A stretch of DNA of 64,000 nt, from positions 165,174 through 229,173 of the forward strand of contig JAGFNQ010004002.1 of NCBI GenBank assembly GCA_024364735.1, written 5' to 3'. A program made the translations under genes and the position numbers. The stretch is from Boesenbergia rotunda. Taxonomy: Eukaryota; Streptophyta; Magnoliopsida; Zingiberales; Zingiberaceae. The notes below the pieces were generated by a model. It ran no database searches and was not told the DNA's origin. It saw only the letters and a program-made list of their open reading frames with translations. Positions 47,665 to 59,320 of this stretch are shown here, in pieces; position 1 is the stretch's first letter; every line of letters begins with the position of its first letter.

Positions 47665-50600
47665 CGTACTTGGTCGGCGTCGGAGTCGATTCCCCGCCCG
47701 ATTCGTAACCCTACCCTCGTATCTAACGCGATCGATTCTTCGTGTGGCTGCGCACGAAACAGCCACCAGGGTTCATCACGGCCAGGAAGCGGACACGGAA
47801 GAGGGCAAGAGACATCACTGAAATTTAAGAATTTTAAAATTGTCAATAAAATAATATTAATAAAAAATCAAGGTGTTAAATAATTTTAATATAATTATAA
47901 ATTTGAATAAAAATTGAAAGAACATTTCTTTTTATAAAATAGTGAAATCTTTTTGCATTTATTATCAAACCAGTATTTCATCTCATAATAATATATTTTT
48001 ATTTTTAAAAATACAATATCATAACTATTATAATATGTATATTTCAATTTTAATTGATATTAATAATACTATATTATATTAGATATAATTTATTTATAGG
48101 TACTATCCTTATCACGAATGATCAATATTACGTTGTAGATATTAAAACATATATAGTTTATTCATATTCATCAATATTATATTATAATAGTTATTGAAAT
48201 AATAATGAATAGATCATAGAATAGTTATGATAATCATTTTGGATCAATATTATATTGTAATAATTATTATAACATTGGCAACTTATTTTTATTTAGAACT
48301 ACGATACACTCAGTAAAAAAAATTAATAAAACGCTAAATAAATGATGTGACACATTATATGTACATATCTAATTATTATTCGGACATCATCGATGGTTTT
48401 CGACCGCCGTCCCAAATCAAATTATACCCTTGAGGGCATAGTAAATTTATCAGGGATTACTGTATATAAAATATCACATCATTAATTAAATTTTTTCTTA
48501 AAATTTTTTACTTAGCATATCATTTTCCTTTTAATTAACACTAGATGTAGTTGTCTCAATTATGATTACATCAACGTTGCAACTATATAGTTTTAATAGA
48601 AATAAAAATTGATTGAGAGAAACATTGTTTTGATAATAAATAAAAAAAAGTGTCCTTTTGATTTTTAGCTTATAAATTTAACTGTAATTTGTAAATCTAA
48701 AATAATTACAAATATTTTTAAAATGTAAAATAATTTAATATATACGTATTATAAATTATATAAAAAAATAAACATAATAAAGAATTCGCATTATCAAAAC
48801 TAAACGAACAACAACTTCGCCGACCCTATTTAACAATCCTAATCAAGATCCTGCTTGACCTATCGACGTGGGCAACTTAAAGGAAAAGAAACTGAACTAA
48901 CAAACCTCATCTCCTATTATTTCCGACCTAGTTCATGTATAATTTGGTCGGTCAGTATGACATTTCATAAAGATGGATCATTTCTAAAGGGAGGTTGGAT
49001 AGCTTGGCATGACGGGGTATAAAACGGAACGGATTATCATTGACCCGAATTCCACCCGGATCAGATGCCCTGATTGGGTAGCTGGCCGAGGGATAACTCG
49101 GTCGATCGATGTTCGAGCACCCCCGACTTGGTACATTGCAAATGTTCCAACCGATGTGTCGTTTGCTCTATAGCTTGGTGTTCCTTGAGATAGTCGATCG
49201 ACGCACCTCTTAAGCGCGCTCTGGCTCCGAAGTTATTGTTATTCGCAACAGTATCTACCCTCTGACATTATGCAGATAAATGTAGTACCAGAGTCGTCGC
49301 AGGCCAGCTCGAGCCTGACACCACTTGTATCCGAATCGCGGATATCTCGCTGACACAGTATATTCCTGACAAGCTCTGGCAATCGGTACCACGGCGCTCG
49401 CTGCGTATGTCAGGATGAGGCAACATTAGTCGGCGAGCGGACAATGGTCTCTGATTCTATCCCCACATGAGACAAAAAGGGGCAAAAGGGTGACAGGGAT
49501 TGTCGGCTCTCCCGGCTATATAAGGCATTCTTTCCTTCACCCACAGGTATGCGTAATATATTTTTTAGCTACAGTCATTTCTTTCTTACCTTCATCTTCT
49601 CCATTGGATTCTGACTTGATCGTCGGAGGATCTTGCAAGAAACTCTCCCAGTGGGTTACTGACGGTCATCCTTTTTGCAGGAGAGGCGTTCCTTCGCCGG
49701 AATAGTTCTCAGAGTCACCCATCCTTCTCCATCGACGAGCTAGTCTCGTCATCAAGTTGGGAGTCCACCTCGCTCTTCGACAAGATCACCTACAATAAAT
49801 TTTGATGAAAGCGATGTGTTAGGCCAAGAGTATGTACGAGCTAGATAAGCATTTGGCATCTCCACGGGATACATTGATGGTTAAGATATAGATATTATCA
49901 CTTTGAGGTCTGAGGGTCTGTCAGTGTGTCTGACCTTCACATGTGTTAGTCACGATATCTGGATTAATAGTCTCCATGATTTATCTTATCTGTATTAATT
50001 TTGAGATGAATTGATAAAGATGTTAAAGCCGAATAAATCATCTTTTATCCCTAGATAAGTATGTGACTGATAGCATGGACATACATAGAGTGAAGTGAAG
50101 TCCTTCCCTTAATTCTTTTACTTCGTCTTCTTCTTAATTTATATCTCGATGACACTTTGTTTGCTTCGAAGAGGAATCGTCTACTTGTTTTTTTTCTCCC
50201 GATATTTATTTTATTTTATTTTAATTGGTTCTTTTTAATTTCTCCTAGGCATTTAATATTTTTTTTAAAAGGAGTTTGTTCCTTGCAAACAATCCAACCT
50301 CTAAAATTTCATACACATCTTTTTCTTTGGTGGTAGAGAACAAAGAAACCAACCACTAATTCAAGCACTCTTTCACTCTGATTATACCTCCTATATCGAT
50401 TGGATAATTTTTAAAAGATGATTATATTCATGCCAAATATTTTGTACGGTCTGTTTTCTAATTATATTAAGAGAGATAAATTACGAAATTAATTTATAAT
50501 TAATCGTCAAATACTTAAGGTGTAAAAGAAATTTTTTCTCCGAGAGCATAGGTGTATCAAAAATTAATCTATGCTAAATTCTGTAAATATCTTAGTATAG

Positions 50601-50709
50601 TTTTCAATAACAATTTAATAAATTTAGATTAAAGTTACAAGAAGATCCAAAAATTTTGTATTTTCTATGTCCATAAAAAATTGGGAGGAAAAGTAGTACT
50701 ATTTTTATT
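47665..50709. other. AT-rich intergenic DNA with an LTR-like insertion
   Basis: The promoter of the DUF1992 gene is at the left edge. 47830-48830 is extremely AT-rich. 49800-50709 is the 3' side of the zinc-finger gene. No gene is supported. An LTR-like stretch is listed separately. Confidence 0.5.
48985..49790 (+). mobile_element. Gypsy-style LTR-like sequence
   Basis: GC-richer sequence than its surroundings, with a TATA-like GGCTATATAAGGC at about 49514 followed by a leader of the kind seen in gypsy LTRs (TTCTGACTTGATCGTCGGAGG). No internal domains follow and neither end could be fixed, so it may be a solo LTR or part of one. Confidence 0.5.
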
Positions 50710-51495
50710 TCACGGCATGGATTTGTTTTGGTTAATAATGGTGATCCACCAGCGCCGGCGACGAGGTGACGAGGAGATGAGCGGTTGCTGGTTCTCGAAG
50801 CAGAAGGCGACGTTTGACTGCGGCGGAATGATCGGCTGCCGCTCCTCGGAGCCGTCGTCGTCCGACGGCGCGGGGAGATTGAGATCCAAGACGAAAGCGT
50901 TCTTGGTCGCCTCCAGCTTCTTCGATTCCGGCGGCGCGGGTTCGTCCGAGGCGGTGGTTATAAAGCGGTGCCTGCGCATGTGGCCGCCGAGGGCTTGGCC
51001 GGAGGAGAACGACGTCCGGCAGATGGCGCACTCGTGCTCCCGCAGCGGCTTCGGCGAGCCAGCAAAGACGGTTCGGCCGTGGCCGTCCTCCGCCGTAGCA
51101 GGAGGCGGCGCGCCCTTGGGCTTCTTGTGTCTAGTGCGGTGGCCGCCGAGGGCCTGGAAGGAGCGGAAGCTCTTGCCGCACGTCTTGCAGTCGTAGGCGC
51201 ACTCCCCGCTGTAGAACCTGCGGCCGCCTCCGCCGGCGGCAGCCGGAGCGGAAGAGGACTTCAAATCGGCGGAATCTGGAGGCGGATGAGAGACGCGCCC
51301 CTGCGCGAGGAGGACGAGGCAGCGAGCCATGACCTCCTGATCCTCCGGGCCGGTGCTGCAGCTGAAGGATTCCGCCGACGAGGAGGATGCGGAATCTGCC
51401 GCTCGGAGACGCTTCGTCTGCTTGCGCTTGATGACCGCCGACGAGAAGTCGCCTTGTTTCTTCGCCGTCGTGATGTTGCCGGTACTCTGCTCCAT
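50710..51495 (-). CDS. C2H2 zinc-finger repressor, ZAT-like (two fingers)
   Basis: A single-exon gene for a 261-residue nuclear transcription regulator of the C1-2i class. Basic region KRKQTKR lies near residues 23-29, and an L-box-like EVMARCLVLLAQG near 54-66. Finger 1 uses C103, C106, H119 and H123; finger 2 uses C156, C159, H172 and H176. Both carry the plant-specific QALGGH. An EAR repression motif DLNLP follows at 204-208. Such proteins repress target genes in stress responses (family knowledge). The part after residue 210 is less conserved. The ATG at 51495 is the first in frame. Confidence 0.93.
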   Translation of the reverse strand: MEQSTGNITTAKKQGDFSSAVIKRKQTKRLRAADSASSSSAESFSCSTGPEDQEVMARCLVLLAQGRVSHPPPDSADLKSSSAPAAAGGGGRRFYSGECAYDCKTCGKSFRSFQALGGHRTRHKKPKGAPPPATAEDGHGRTVFAGSPKPLREHECAICRTSFSSGQALGGHMRRHRFITTASDEPAPPESKKLEATKNAFVLDLNLPAPSDDDGSEERQPIIPPQSNVAFCFENQQPLISSSPRRRRWWITIINQNKSMP

Positions 51496-51670
51496 GGCTT
51501 CCTTCGGCTTCGACTCAACCAGAAGAGGGCAGGAATAATAAGGAAAGTTGTGAAATTATATATATTTATAGGAGTGGAAAGCATTAATAAGTATGTTGTG
51601 ACTTGTCCCAACGGGTTATGTGGAAAATGAGGGGTTTCTTCGTAAACATGCCGTTACAGGGTAATTTCAA

Positions 51671-51676
<6 letters not shown>
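51496..51676 (-). promoter_or_regulatory. Promoter region of the ZAT-like gene
   Basis: A TATA-like TATAAATATATATAA (minus strand) lies at about 51557-51571, about 60 bases before the ATG, and is a plausible core promoter. The region ends in a long (TA)n tract. Confidence 0.5.

Positions 51677-51754
<78 letters not shown>
51677..51754. repeat. (TA)n microsatellite
   Basis: A pure TA tract of about 78 bp, preceded by GTGTGTG. It lies about 180 bp upstream of the ZAT-like start codon. Confidence 0.95.
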
Positions 51755-51759
<5 letters not shown>

Positions 51760-51897
51760 ATGGTGCGCAACTTATGGTGCGCATGGACACCTACATAGGT
51801 GGCGAAATTTTGATCATTCATCTCTACCATGCATTTTTTGATCGGTGATGTGCAGGTTGCCATCTATGCTGGTGTCCATGGTTGTGCACCATATCAT
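51755..51897. mobile_element. MITE, 143 bp
   Basis: The terminal inverted repeats ATGATATGGTGCGCAAC (51755-51771) and the complement of 51881-51897 match at 16 of 17 positions and continue into ATGGACACC on both sides. It directly abuts the (TA)n tract at the left and a (CT)n(TA)n tract at the right. No coding capacity. Confidence 0.75.
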
Positions 51898-51924
51898 CCT
51901 CTCTCTCTCTATATATATATATAT

Positions 51925-52620
51925 CAGCTGCGGACCCATTCCTGCGGACCGCGTGCGGACTGGCGCCGATGAGGCACTTGCCTGATCAATCTGGTGACCG
52001 ATCAGGCGCCAATCCGCACGTGGTCACCACTTGTCTGATCGGCCACCGGAGGCTCGGGAGCGTTTTCGACGGGTTCACCCTACCCCCTAAGGTTCATCGC
52101 ACCCCCCCTGAGTTATAGTTTTGTTCAGGGGCGGCGACCGAAGGCCGCCGTTGGTGTCGAGAAGTCGCAGGTCGTGTGCCTGATCGACCACCGGAGGCTC
52201 GGGAGCGTCCCCGATGGGTTCACCCGTACCCGACGGCTTCACCCTCCCCCCTAGGATTCACGTGTCCTTCTTGGTTACAGTATGGTGTTCGGGGCGACGG
52301 CTGGAGGCCGCCGTTGGTCAGCAAGCCTCGACGGGTTCACGTGTTCCTCTTGGTTATAGTATGGTGTTCGGGGCGGCGGCTGGAGGCCGCCGTTGGTCAG
52401 CAAGCCCCGACAGGTTCACGTGTCCCTCTTGATTATAGTATGATGTTCGGGCCGACGGCCGGAGACACTTGCCACCCTCGGAGAGTACCTGATCGGTCAC
52501 GTGACCGATTAGGCACTTTCCTGATCGGTCATGTGACCGATCAGACTGCCTGATTGGTCACATGACCGATCAGGAAGCTTGTCGCGCATGGGCACGTAAA
52601 TTTTGTCGCTCAAAAGATCA
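51925..52620. mobile_element. Repeat-rich MITE-like block between (TA)n tracts
   Basis: A GC-rich block of about 0.7 kb lies between two TA microsatellites. It contains TGCGGACC-type motifs at its left edge, a 79-bp tandem repeat and three near-perfect palindromes around GATCGGTCAYGTGACC. The TGCGGAC and TGATCGG motifs recall the foldback MITE at 27570-27734. Long plus-strand frames here are repeat artefacts. Ends are not defined. Confidence 0.45.
52254..52466. repeat. 79-bp tandem repeat, 2.7 units
   Basis: Units begin at 52254, 52333 and 52412 with GGTTCACGTGT or GGATTCACGTGT and contain TATGGTGTTCGGG (TATGATGTTCGGG in the third); the first two also share GCTGGAGGCCGCCG and TCAGCAAGCC. Confidence 0.9.

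Positions 52621-52622
<2 letters not shown>

Positions 52623-52679
<57 letters not shown>
52623..52679. repeat. (TA)n microsatellite
   Basis: A pure TA tract of about 55 bp. Confidence 0.95.
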
Positions 52680-52682
<3 letters not shown>

Positions 52683-54949
52683 TATTGAATTTTGTGATGA
52701 TAGATTATGCTATTTATTACTTTGAAATGGGAAATATTTATTTTGTAAATGAAATGACATATTAATAAGCTTAAATTATAGCCCCTAAACTTTCGAGTTA
52801 TGATCAATAATATCATCCAAATGTTTTTTAAGAAGCAAAATGTGATTTCAGCAACCCGAGTATTTTTCATCGTCGACTCCACAATGAAATAAAAAATAAA
52901 TAAATTACGATATCGAACGACCTCCTAAGATGGAAGTCCAAATATCTGAGCGACCTTCTAAGATGGGAATCCTAATGTTTTCTAGGAACCAAAAGTGTAA
53001 TAAAAAATAAATCACGATACGGAATAATTTCTAAATTAAGTAAAAGGACGTTTAATCCTTAGGAAGTGAACATCCAAAATCACCTTTATCCACTAAAATA
53101 ATTTCATCACTTGAATACTAATTCAATTACACCCATGAAAACGTGCAAATATCTTGGGATTTCTAGATAAAAAAAATTAATCAAATGAGATAATTTTAAA
53201 TTTGAAATGATCCATCTATCTCTATAAAAAAAAATTTATTCATCATCAAGTCTAAATCAGAAGGCGCTCAAGACGAATAATTTAGAAGTCTAATATCCCA
53301 CAGTTACGTATCCTATTAAAAAACGCCTACAAAATTATCATAATTAAAAATTAAATAAAAATATTTAAGAGATAATTAATTAACTTTGTATCATAATCTT
53401 ATGGACTTTTAGCTACTAGATACAAGAGCTTTCTAACTCACGTAACCATTAATATTACTTTATTTGATGGTAAAATGACACAATAGTTAATAGTACTTTA
53501 TATTACCCATCAAAAAACACTATTTGACTAGTTCAATATAAATTCCAAACTTGAATTTCCATTTTTTTAATTCGAATTTTCAATAAAAAAATATAAGAAG
53601 GAATATTTTTATCTTAGGTTATAGCTTTAAAAAAAACCCCTAAAGTTAAAAATAGTGTGAGACACATTTGTCCCTTTAATTTTAATATACATATATTGAT
53701 CCGGAAATTTAAAGATGGGATGGTAACTTTCAATGATATGACGAATATTCTTGTGAGGAGAATAACCTGAGAAGAAAACTCAAGGAAATATTAAGAGGGT
53801 GCCAAAAGGAGCTCCAGTGATCCTACTCTGACGCTCAAGTCAGTAGGAGATCAGAAAAAAAAATTAATTAAGGTGAGAGAGTTTAACCTTTCCAAGTATT
53901 CTTGATTACCTTTTATTTTGTCTCTTGAGCATTTCTCTTCTTTGATAATAATTATATTTAATACAATCGTTACATTAATATTCTAATAACGATCAATAAT
54001 TATTATCATCAATCATTAAAGCATGAGATCATTTTCTTTTTATCATTTAATATGTTGTCGGCGTATCTAAAAGTATTAAGTGTTCTCTTTAATAGATAGT
54101 CCTCACGTGATACCTCTGAATAAGTTTGGCTCGATCGGAGAGGGATAAACCCTACTGACCTAGAAAAGCTACATGTCTTCCCGACGAGAGTCACTCATAC
54201 TGAGTCAATTAGATCAAAAGTACTCACCCTTCTATATAGCCATAGTCTATTATGTGCTGCTGAGTCGAGGCCACCAACAATCAATCAGGCGATCCACAAT
54301 CAAGTGGCTCCCGGCCGAACGCTATCAGGTGGCTCCCGACTGGGAGCAACACCCGACTATTTAGACGAATCCATATGAAAGGCCTCATACCACGTAACAC
54401 CTTTTAGGTTATGTGGTAGCACACGACTAACCTCCCGATCATATATATTTTAATTTTTGTGTTTTAGTGCATTTACTTGATCACAAAGATAAATAAAAAT
54501 AGGCAACTGACATTAAAAGGCATATAGGTTGATGGGGTTGAGTACCTTGTGACTGACACGTGGACTGAAGAAGCAGTGTGACAAGATCTACCGAGTCGGA
54601 ATGACTCTCTTTCCGTGATGCCCGAGACCCTCTCGGGAAGGGGAATCCTGAGACCAACTCGAGTAGACATAGCCCTGAAGATCGCTCCAGAGGACGTACT
54701 CCCGAGATCACCTCGGGAAGCTAGGTCCCCGAGACCACCTCGGGAAGGCAAAATGCCTGGGACCTCCCGGGCCAGAAGACCCCAAAATCACATCGGGGAA
54801 GCGGAGCCCAAGAAGCATTCGACCTCAAGGAACGGTTCTCCTTTCTTCGGATTTGCGGATAACCATCACCAATTATCGCAGAATCATCATGACCCATAAT
54901 TATCGCAACGGTCCGAACTTAATGACGGCGTGGACCGTTGTAAAAGTTA
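52680..54949. other. Intergenic, no host gene seen
   Basis: 52680-53700 is AT-rich without structure that I can name. 54590-54790 contains a degenerate repeat of CCCGAGACC(A/C)-CTCGGGAAG units (about four), probably LTR debris. No gene is supported. Confidence 0.45.
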
Positions 54950-55236
54950 TCCTGTAACCGACAATAGGGGGGACGTGGCTAAAAGAGAATAAATATAATA
55001 TTTGGCCGCGTCAAATATTATTAGATATTTTCCTTATTAATATGTTAATTGACAGTTTCTTTATGAATATGTTAATTAACAGATTCTTTATTAATTTTTC
55101 ATTTGACTAAGCATCCTAAGGCCTCTATAAATTGTATATCTCATAGACAAGTTGTTTCAATTAATCAAGAAAGTTATTTTGTTACCTCTTCTCTTCTCTC
55201 TCTATCTCTCTCTACTTATCTTACTCTAATATGATA
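54950..55236 (+). mobile_element. 5' LTR end of a copia element (Ale/Ivana-like)
   Basis: A TATA-like CCTCTATAAATTG at about 55122 and a CT-rich leader (55190-55222) are followed by the original junction with the primer-binding site (now displaced by the SINE). The left end is not defined. Lineage is guessed from the pol part downstream. Confidence 0.5.
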
Positions 55237-55240
55237 TCAG

Positions 55241-55469
55241 CCCCCACGGGCTGGATCGGATGGTAAGGCGCCTGGCCGATTTGGTCAAGGTCACAGGTTC
55301 GAGGGTCGCCAGTTGTGCATGGGGATAAAACCCTGGTCTGCTGGCATTAATTCTCTCAACCCCAGGCGCCTCACCACACCAGTGATAACCGTGATTTACC
55401 TCCTCCGTGTTGATCCTGGGGCGGGCTGACAGGGGCGCTGGGGGCGAGCGTTTCGCCTTTTGGACTTGG
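55241..55469 (+). mobile_element. tRNA-derived SINE with 16-bp target duplication
   Basis: This 229-bp insertion is flanked by TCTAATATGATATCAG (55225-55240) and TCTAATATGGTATCAG (55470-55485), 15 of 16 identical. It carries an internal pol III promoter: a box A-like TGGATCGGATGGTAAGGCG at 55252-55270 and a box B-like GGTTCGAGGGTC at 55296-55307. It ends in GCCTTTTGGACTTGG. Position and promoter fit a SINE; the family is not recognised. Confidence 0.75.
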
Positions 55470-55476
55470 TCTAATA

Positions 55477-55488
55477 TGGTATCAGAGC
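55477..55488 (+). other. Copia primer-binding site
   Basis: TGGTATCAGAGC is complementary to the 3' end of initiator methionine tRNA and is the standard primer site of plant copia elements. It lies in the right-hand copy of the SINE target duplication. Confidence 0.85.
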
Positions 55489-55619
55489 GATAGCTCTTCT
55501 TACCTTAGGTGCAGGTTCTTCTTATATGACGTCTTTCTTCTTCTTCATGTGACGCTTGATGTCACCGTTTTTATTTTTCTTTTTATTTGAAAAAATAAGG
55601 GCCTAGCAACTTCTAAAGT

Positions 55620-55985
55620 GCATTTTCTCTTCCTCCTCTATTAAAGAGAACTCGATTTGGGCTGAGACTCTTGACGAAACAAGCTTGGTTAAGGCTTGTT
55701 AGTAGTCTTTGGTGCTCAGAGTGTTGTTAGAGTTTGTGGCGAGGTTTCTCCACCCACAAGGAGCGACAAGAGCTAGCCGAAGGTTATCCGGGGAGTGATC
55801 CACCGACGAATTCTTGGATTAGTCACCCGTCCGGGTTGGGTACCAAGTAAATCTGGTTTGTTAGCGTTGTTTTACATTGTTAGTTTTGTTTTTATTGTAT
55901 ATATCGCTTGCGCAACTAACCTTGTAGGAAGAACGGACCGAAAAAATGCTATTCACCCCCTCTAGCATACGGAATCGATCCAACA
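55620..55985 (+). mobile_element. SIRE-style LTR fragment
   Basis: The stretch ends ATGCTATTCACCCCCTCTAGC...GATCCAACA, which resembles the end of the SIRE-like LTR at 4574 (minus strand ...CACCCCC...GATCCTTCA). It sits between the primer site and the integrase remnant of a different copia element. I infer either an insertion followed by deletion or an unequal exchange. The left end is uncertain. Confidence 0.4.
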
Positions 55986-57997
55986 TTTTCCTTAGTTATA
56001 GTAATATGCATCATGGGTATCGTTGCTTACATATAGCAACTGGACGGATATATACATCACGACATGTTACTTTTGATGAATCTCTATTCCCTTTTTCGGC
56101 AGCCTCTTCAATCTCTCCTCCAGATACAAGTGGTACTTTCTTGATATCACCCAACATTATCAGAAGAGATGACATCCTAGGTCCTACTCCGGAGCTCCCT
56201 AATAACTCTCCTGTACCATCAGAATCGGCTCAAGTTATTGCTCCAATCTTAGAAGTCTCACCAACCAAAGATAATATGCTCTCTAGCCCTGGATCCTCGG
56301 ATAATACATGTTCGGCAACAAACTCACCATGCCAACCCACTTCCTCATCACCATCAACAAGTGATTCAGATGATAATGCTCTTCGTCGTATGCTTCCCTT
56401 AAGTGACATATATGCACGATGCCCACCAATGGCTACTCGATATCCTCTTCCTCGAGCTCTAGTGGTTTCCTCAAAAACTATTGAACCAACTTGCTTTACA
56501 CAGGCAAACAAGGATCCAAATTGGCGTAATGCAATGTCTACAAAATTTGATGCACTTCTTCGCAATGGAACATGGAGCCTAGTTTTGCGCACTCCGTCCA
56601 TGAATGTTGTGGGCTCGAAATGGATATTTCGTCTTAAGCATCAAGCTGATGGTTCTCTTGAACGGTATAAAGCTCGACTTGTAGCCAAAGGATTTAGTCA
56701 ACAGCCAGGTATTGACTTTAATGATACCTTTAGCCCAGTCATCAAAATTACTTCTGTCAGATTATTGTTATCAATAGCTATTAGTTCTAATTGGACTATC
56801 CGACAATTAGACATTTCTAATGCATTTCTTCATGGTATTCTTGAGGAAACGGTATTTATGGAGCAACCACCTGGGTTTGTTCATCCACAATTTCCATCTC
56901 ATGTTTGTCACCTCAAGAAATTTTTATATGGTCTTCGACAAGCTCCTCGTGCATGGTTTCATCGATTATCAAAATGGTTACAGGCTCAAGGATTTTCTGG
57001 ATCAAAAACTGACTCCTCTCTATTCTATAGACATAATGATGGATCTATGATATTTTTTCTTATTTATGTTGATGATATTCTATTAACTGGCAATGATCTA
57101 AAGGGCATCACAAATTTATTAAGCCTTCTCAATAAAGAATTTCCTATTCGAGAATTAGAAAATACTCATTTTTTTCTTGGTATTGAACTCATTTCACATG
57201 ATGAAGGTTATATCCTCTCTCAGAGCAAATATATTACTGGGCTTCTTCAAAGAGCTAAAATGGATGGAGCACATCCAGTTTCTACACCAATTGCTCCAAA
57301 TATTGTCTCTACACCTTCTTCCTCTTCGGTGATGGATGATCCCTAGGTTTATCGAAGTATTGTTGGAGCTTTACAGTATGTTACTATCACGCGCCCTAAT
57401 ATTATATTTGCAGTAAATCGTGCTTGTCAGTTCATGCATACACCCACTGAACAAAATTGGGAAGGTGTGAAAAGAATACTTCGTTATCTCAAAAGTACTA
57501 TTCTACACGGTCTTCTTTTATATCGACAATCATCTCGAGATTTATATGCCTATAGCGATGCGGATTGGGCAAGTTCTTCTGAAGATAGACGCTCTACTAG
57601 TGGATTGGGCAAGTTCTTCTGAAGATAGACGCTCTACTAGTGGATATGCAGTATTTCTTGGACGAAATCTTATCTCTTGGAATTCGAAAAAGCAACCTAC
57701 AATATCTCGTTCAAGCACTGAAGCTGAATATAAAGTTATAGCCAATGTAACGTCAGAAGTTATTTGGCTTCAATCCCTTCTTTCGGACGCATATTGCACC
57801 AAAAATTTGGTGTGATAATATTGGAGCAACATTTCTTACATCAAATCCAATATTTCATGCTCGTACAAAACATGTTGAAATTGATTTTCATTTTGTTCGA
57901 GAGCGAGTGGCAAGCAAACAATTATCTGTTTCTTATATCTCCGCATAAAATCAAATTGCTTATATATTTACCAAGCCATTATCCAGACAACGTTTTA
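55986..57997 (+). pseudogene. Copia pol relic (integrase end, RT, RNase H), Ale/Ivana-like
   Basis: Coding starts in the integrase C-terminal part (HHGYRCLHIATGRIYTSRH, then FDE) and covers RT (GSKWIFRLKHQADGS, QLDISNAFLHG, YGLRQAPRAWFHRL, IYVDDILLTGND) and RNase H (YSDADWASSSEDRRSTSG, ISRSSTEAEYK, then the tail with FTKPL). Gag, protease and most integrase are missing. The frame is broken by a TAG at 57344-57346, an exact 40-bp tandem duplication at 57562-57641 and a later stop near 57813 with frame changes. Coding similarity ends at 57997, where a CACTA element begins. Confidence 0.9.
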
Positions 57998-58015
57998 CAC
58001 TACAAAAATAACAAG

Positions 58016-58420
58016 AAGTAGCGACGGACAGAATCCGTCGCTATTCCGTCGCTAAACACTGATAGCGACGGATTAGCGACGGATTTTCCGCCGTCGGCTG
58101 AAAACCCGTCGCAGAGCATGAGTAGCGACGGATATTATATGATCGCCGTCGCTATATTAGCGACCGATAATTAACCCCGTCGCAAACACCCCAAAAGTGG
58201 GTCGACGTGGCCTGGGAAATGGTAGCGACGGATGGTCAATTATCCGTCGCAAGATTTATGGGGTAGCGACGGATTACGTCAATGTCCGTCGCTAATATAT
58301 CGTAATAGCGACGGATACGGTCAAACCCCGTCGCTATTTGACTGTTTTAGCGACGGAAAAGTCAAATATCCGTCGCAAGTAGCGACGGAATTTTAAAAAA
58401 TTCCGTCGCTAATACTGGAA
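58016..58420. repeat. CACTA subterminal repeats, TAGCGACGGA
   Basis: About 20 copies of TAGCGACGGA or its complement TCCGTCGCTA, or slight variants, occur in 400 bp, often in alternating orientation so that neighbours form hairpins. Such arrays bind the TNPA-like protein in the En/Spm system (family knowledge). Confidence 0.9.
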
Positions 58421-59320
58421 AATTTCCACAGCAACAATCTGTTTCTTGACCTTCCCTGTTATACATCAATACCATATAAAAATATGAAACATAATTCTAT
58501 ATTTCAACAATCCAACAATCACAATTACAATCCAAACATTACACTTACAATCCAAACATTCACAATTACAATCCCAGACATTCAGAACAATCCGAATATT
58601 CACAATTACAATATAAACATTCATAACAATCGAAACATTCAAAACATTTGTTTCGAATTCAATCCAATCCAAACAATTATCTACAAAAGTATACATTCAA
58701 TCCACTATTCATTCCAAAGTTTAATTTCTAAACTTTGAAACAAGACTAAAATTTTACAAATGATATATCCAAGTGTAACAGAGTAAATCATACGTATCTA
58801 TACGATGTAAATGATTAAACATATGATGTATCCAAATGTAACAGAATAACCATACGTATCCATATGATGTATCAAAACTTATACAATTTTCAACCAACTA
58901 AATGTATATATCAAAAGAAAATAAACATATATCAAAAATGAAAGGTTCGTAGAGAATCATTACGTACATGAATATCAGAGTCAATCCTGGATGGAAAGGA
59001 AAAATATTCCTGCATGATAGAAGATAAAAACATTAGAAAGAAATCTAATACAGAAATAAATCTAAATTGATAACAATAAGAAATAACAAATGATAAGATA
59101 ACTCGATCTAATAGAAGAAAAATAACAAATAGAAGATAACTCAAATAATATTAAATAAGTAAATGAAAACTACTAATTACGAAAGAATAAAGGAATAATA
59201 TCGAATATTCATACCTTTCAAGCAAGAAATATGAACTCAACTCTGATAATATAGAATCTGTAAACATAAATGTAGTAATAAGAAAACAAGTTATTATGGA
59301 TATAATAACTTAATACATTG

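Noticed and set aside
50968..51630. Plus-strand 220-codon frame over the zinc-finger gene
   Set aside because: Antisense shadow; the minus strand has clear zinc fingers and an EAR motif.
52176..52553. 125-codon frame with repeated GSRVPL-type units
   Set aside because: Product of the 79-bp tandem repeat in a MITE-like block.
55252..55307. Possible tRNA gene
   Set aside because: A and B boxes are present but no cloverleaf stems are formed, and target duplications show a SINE insertion.
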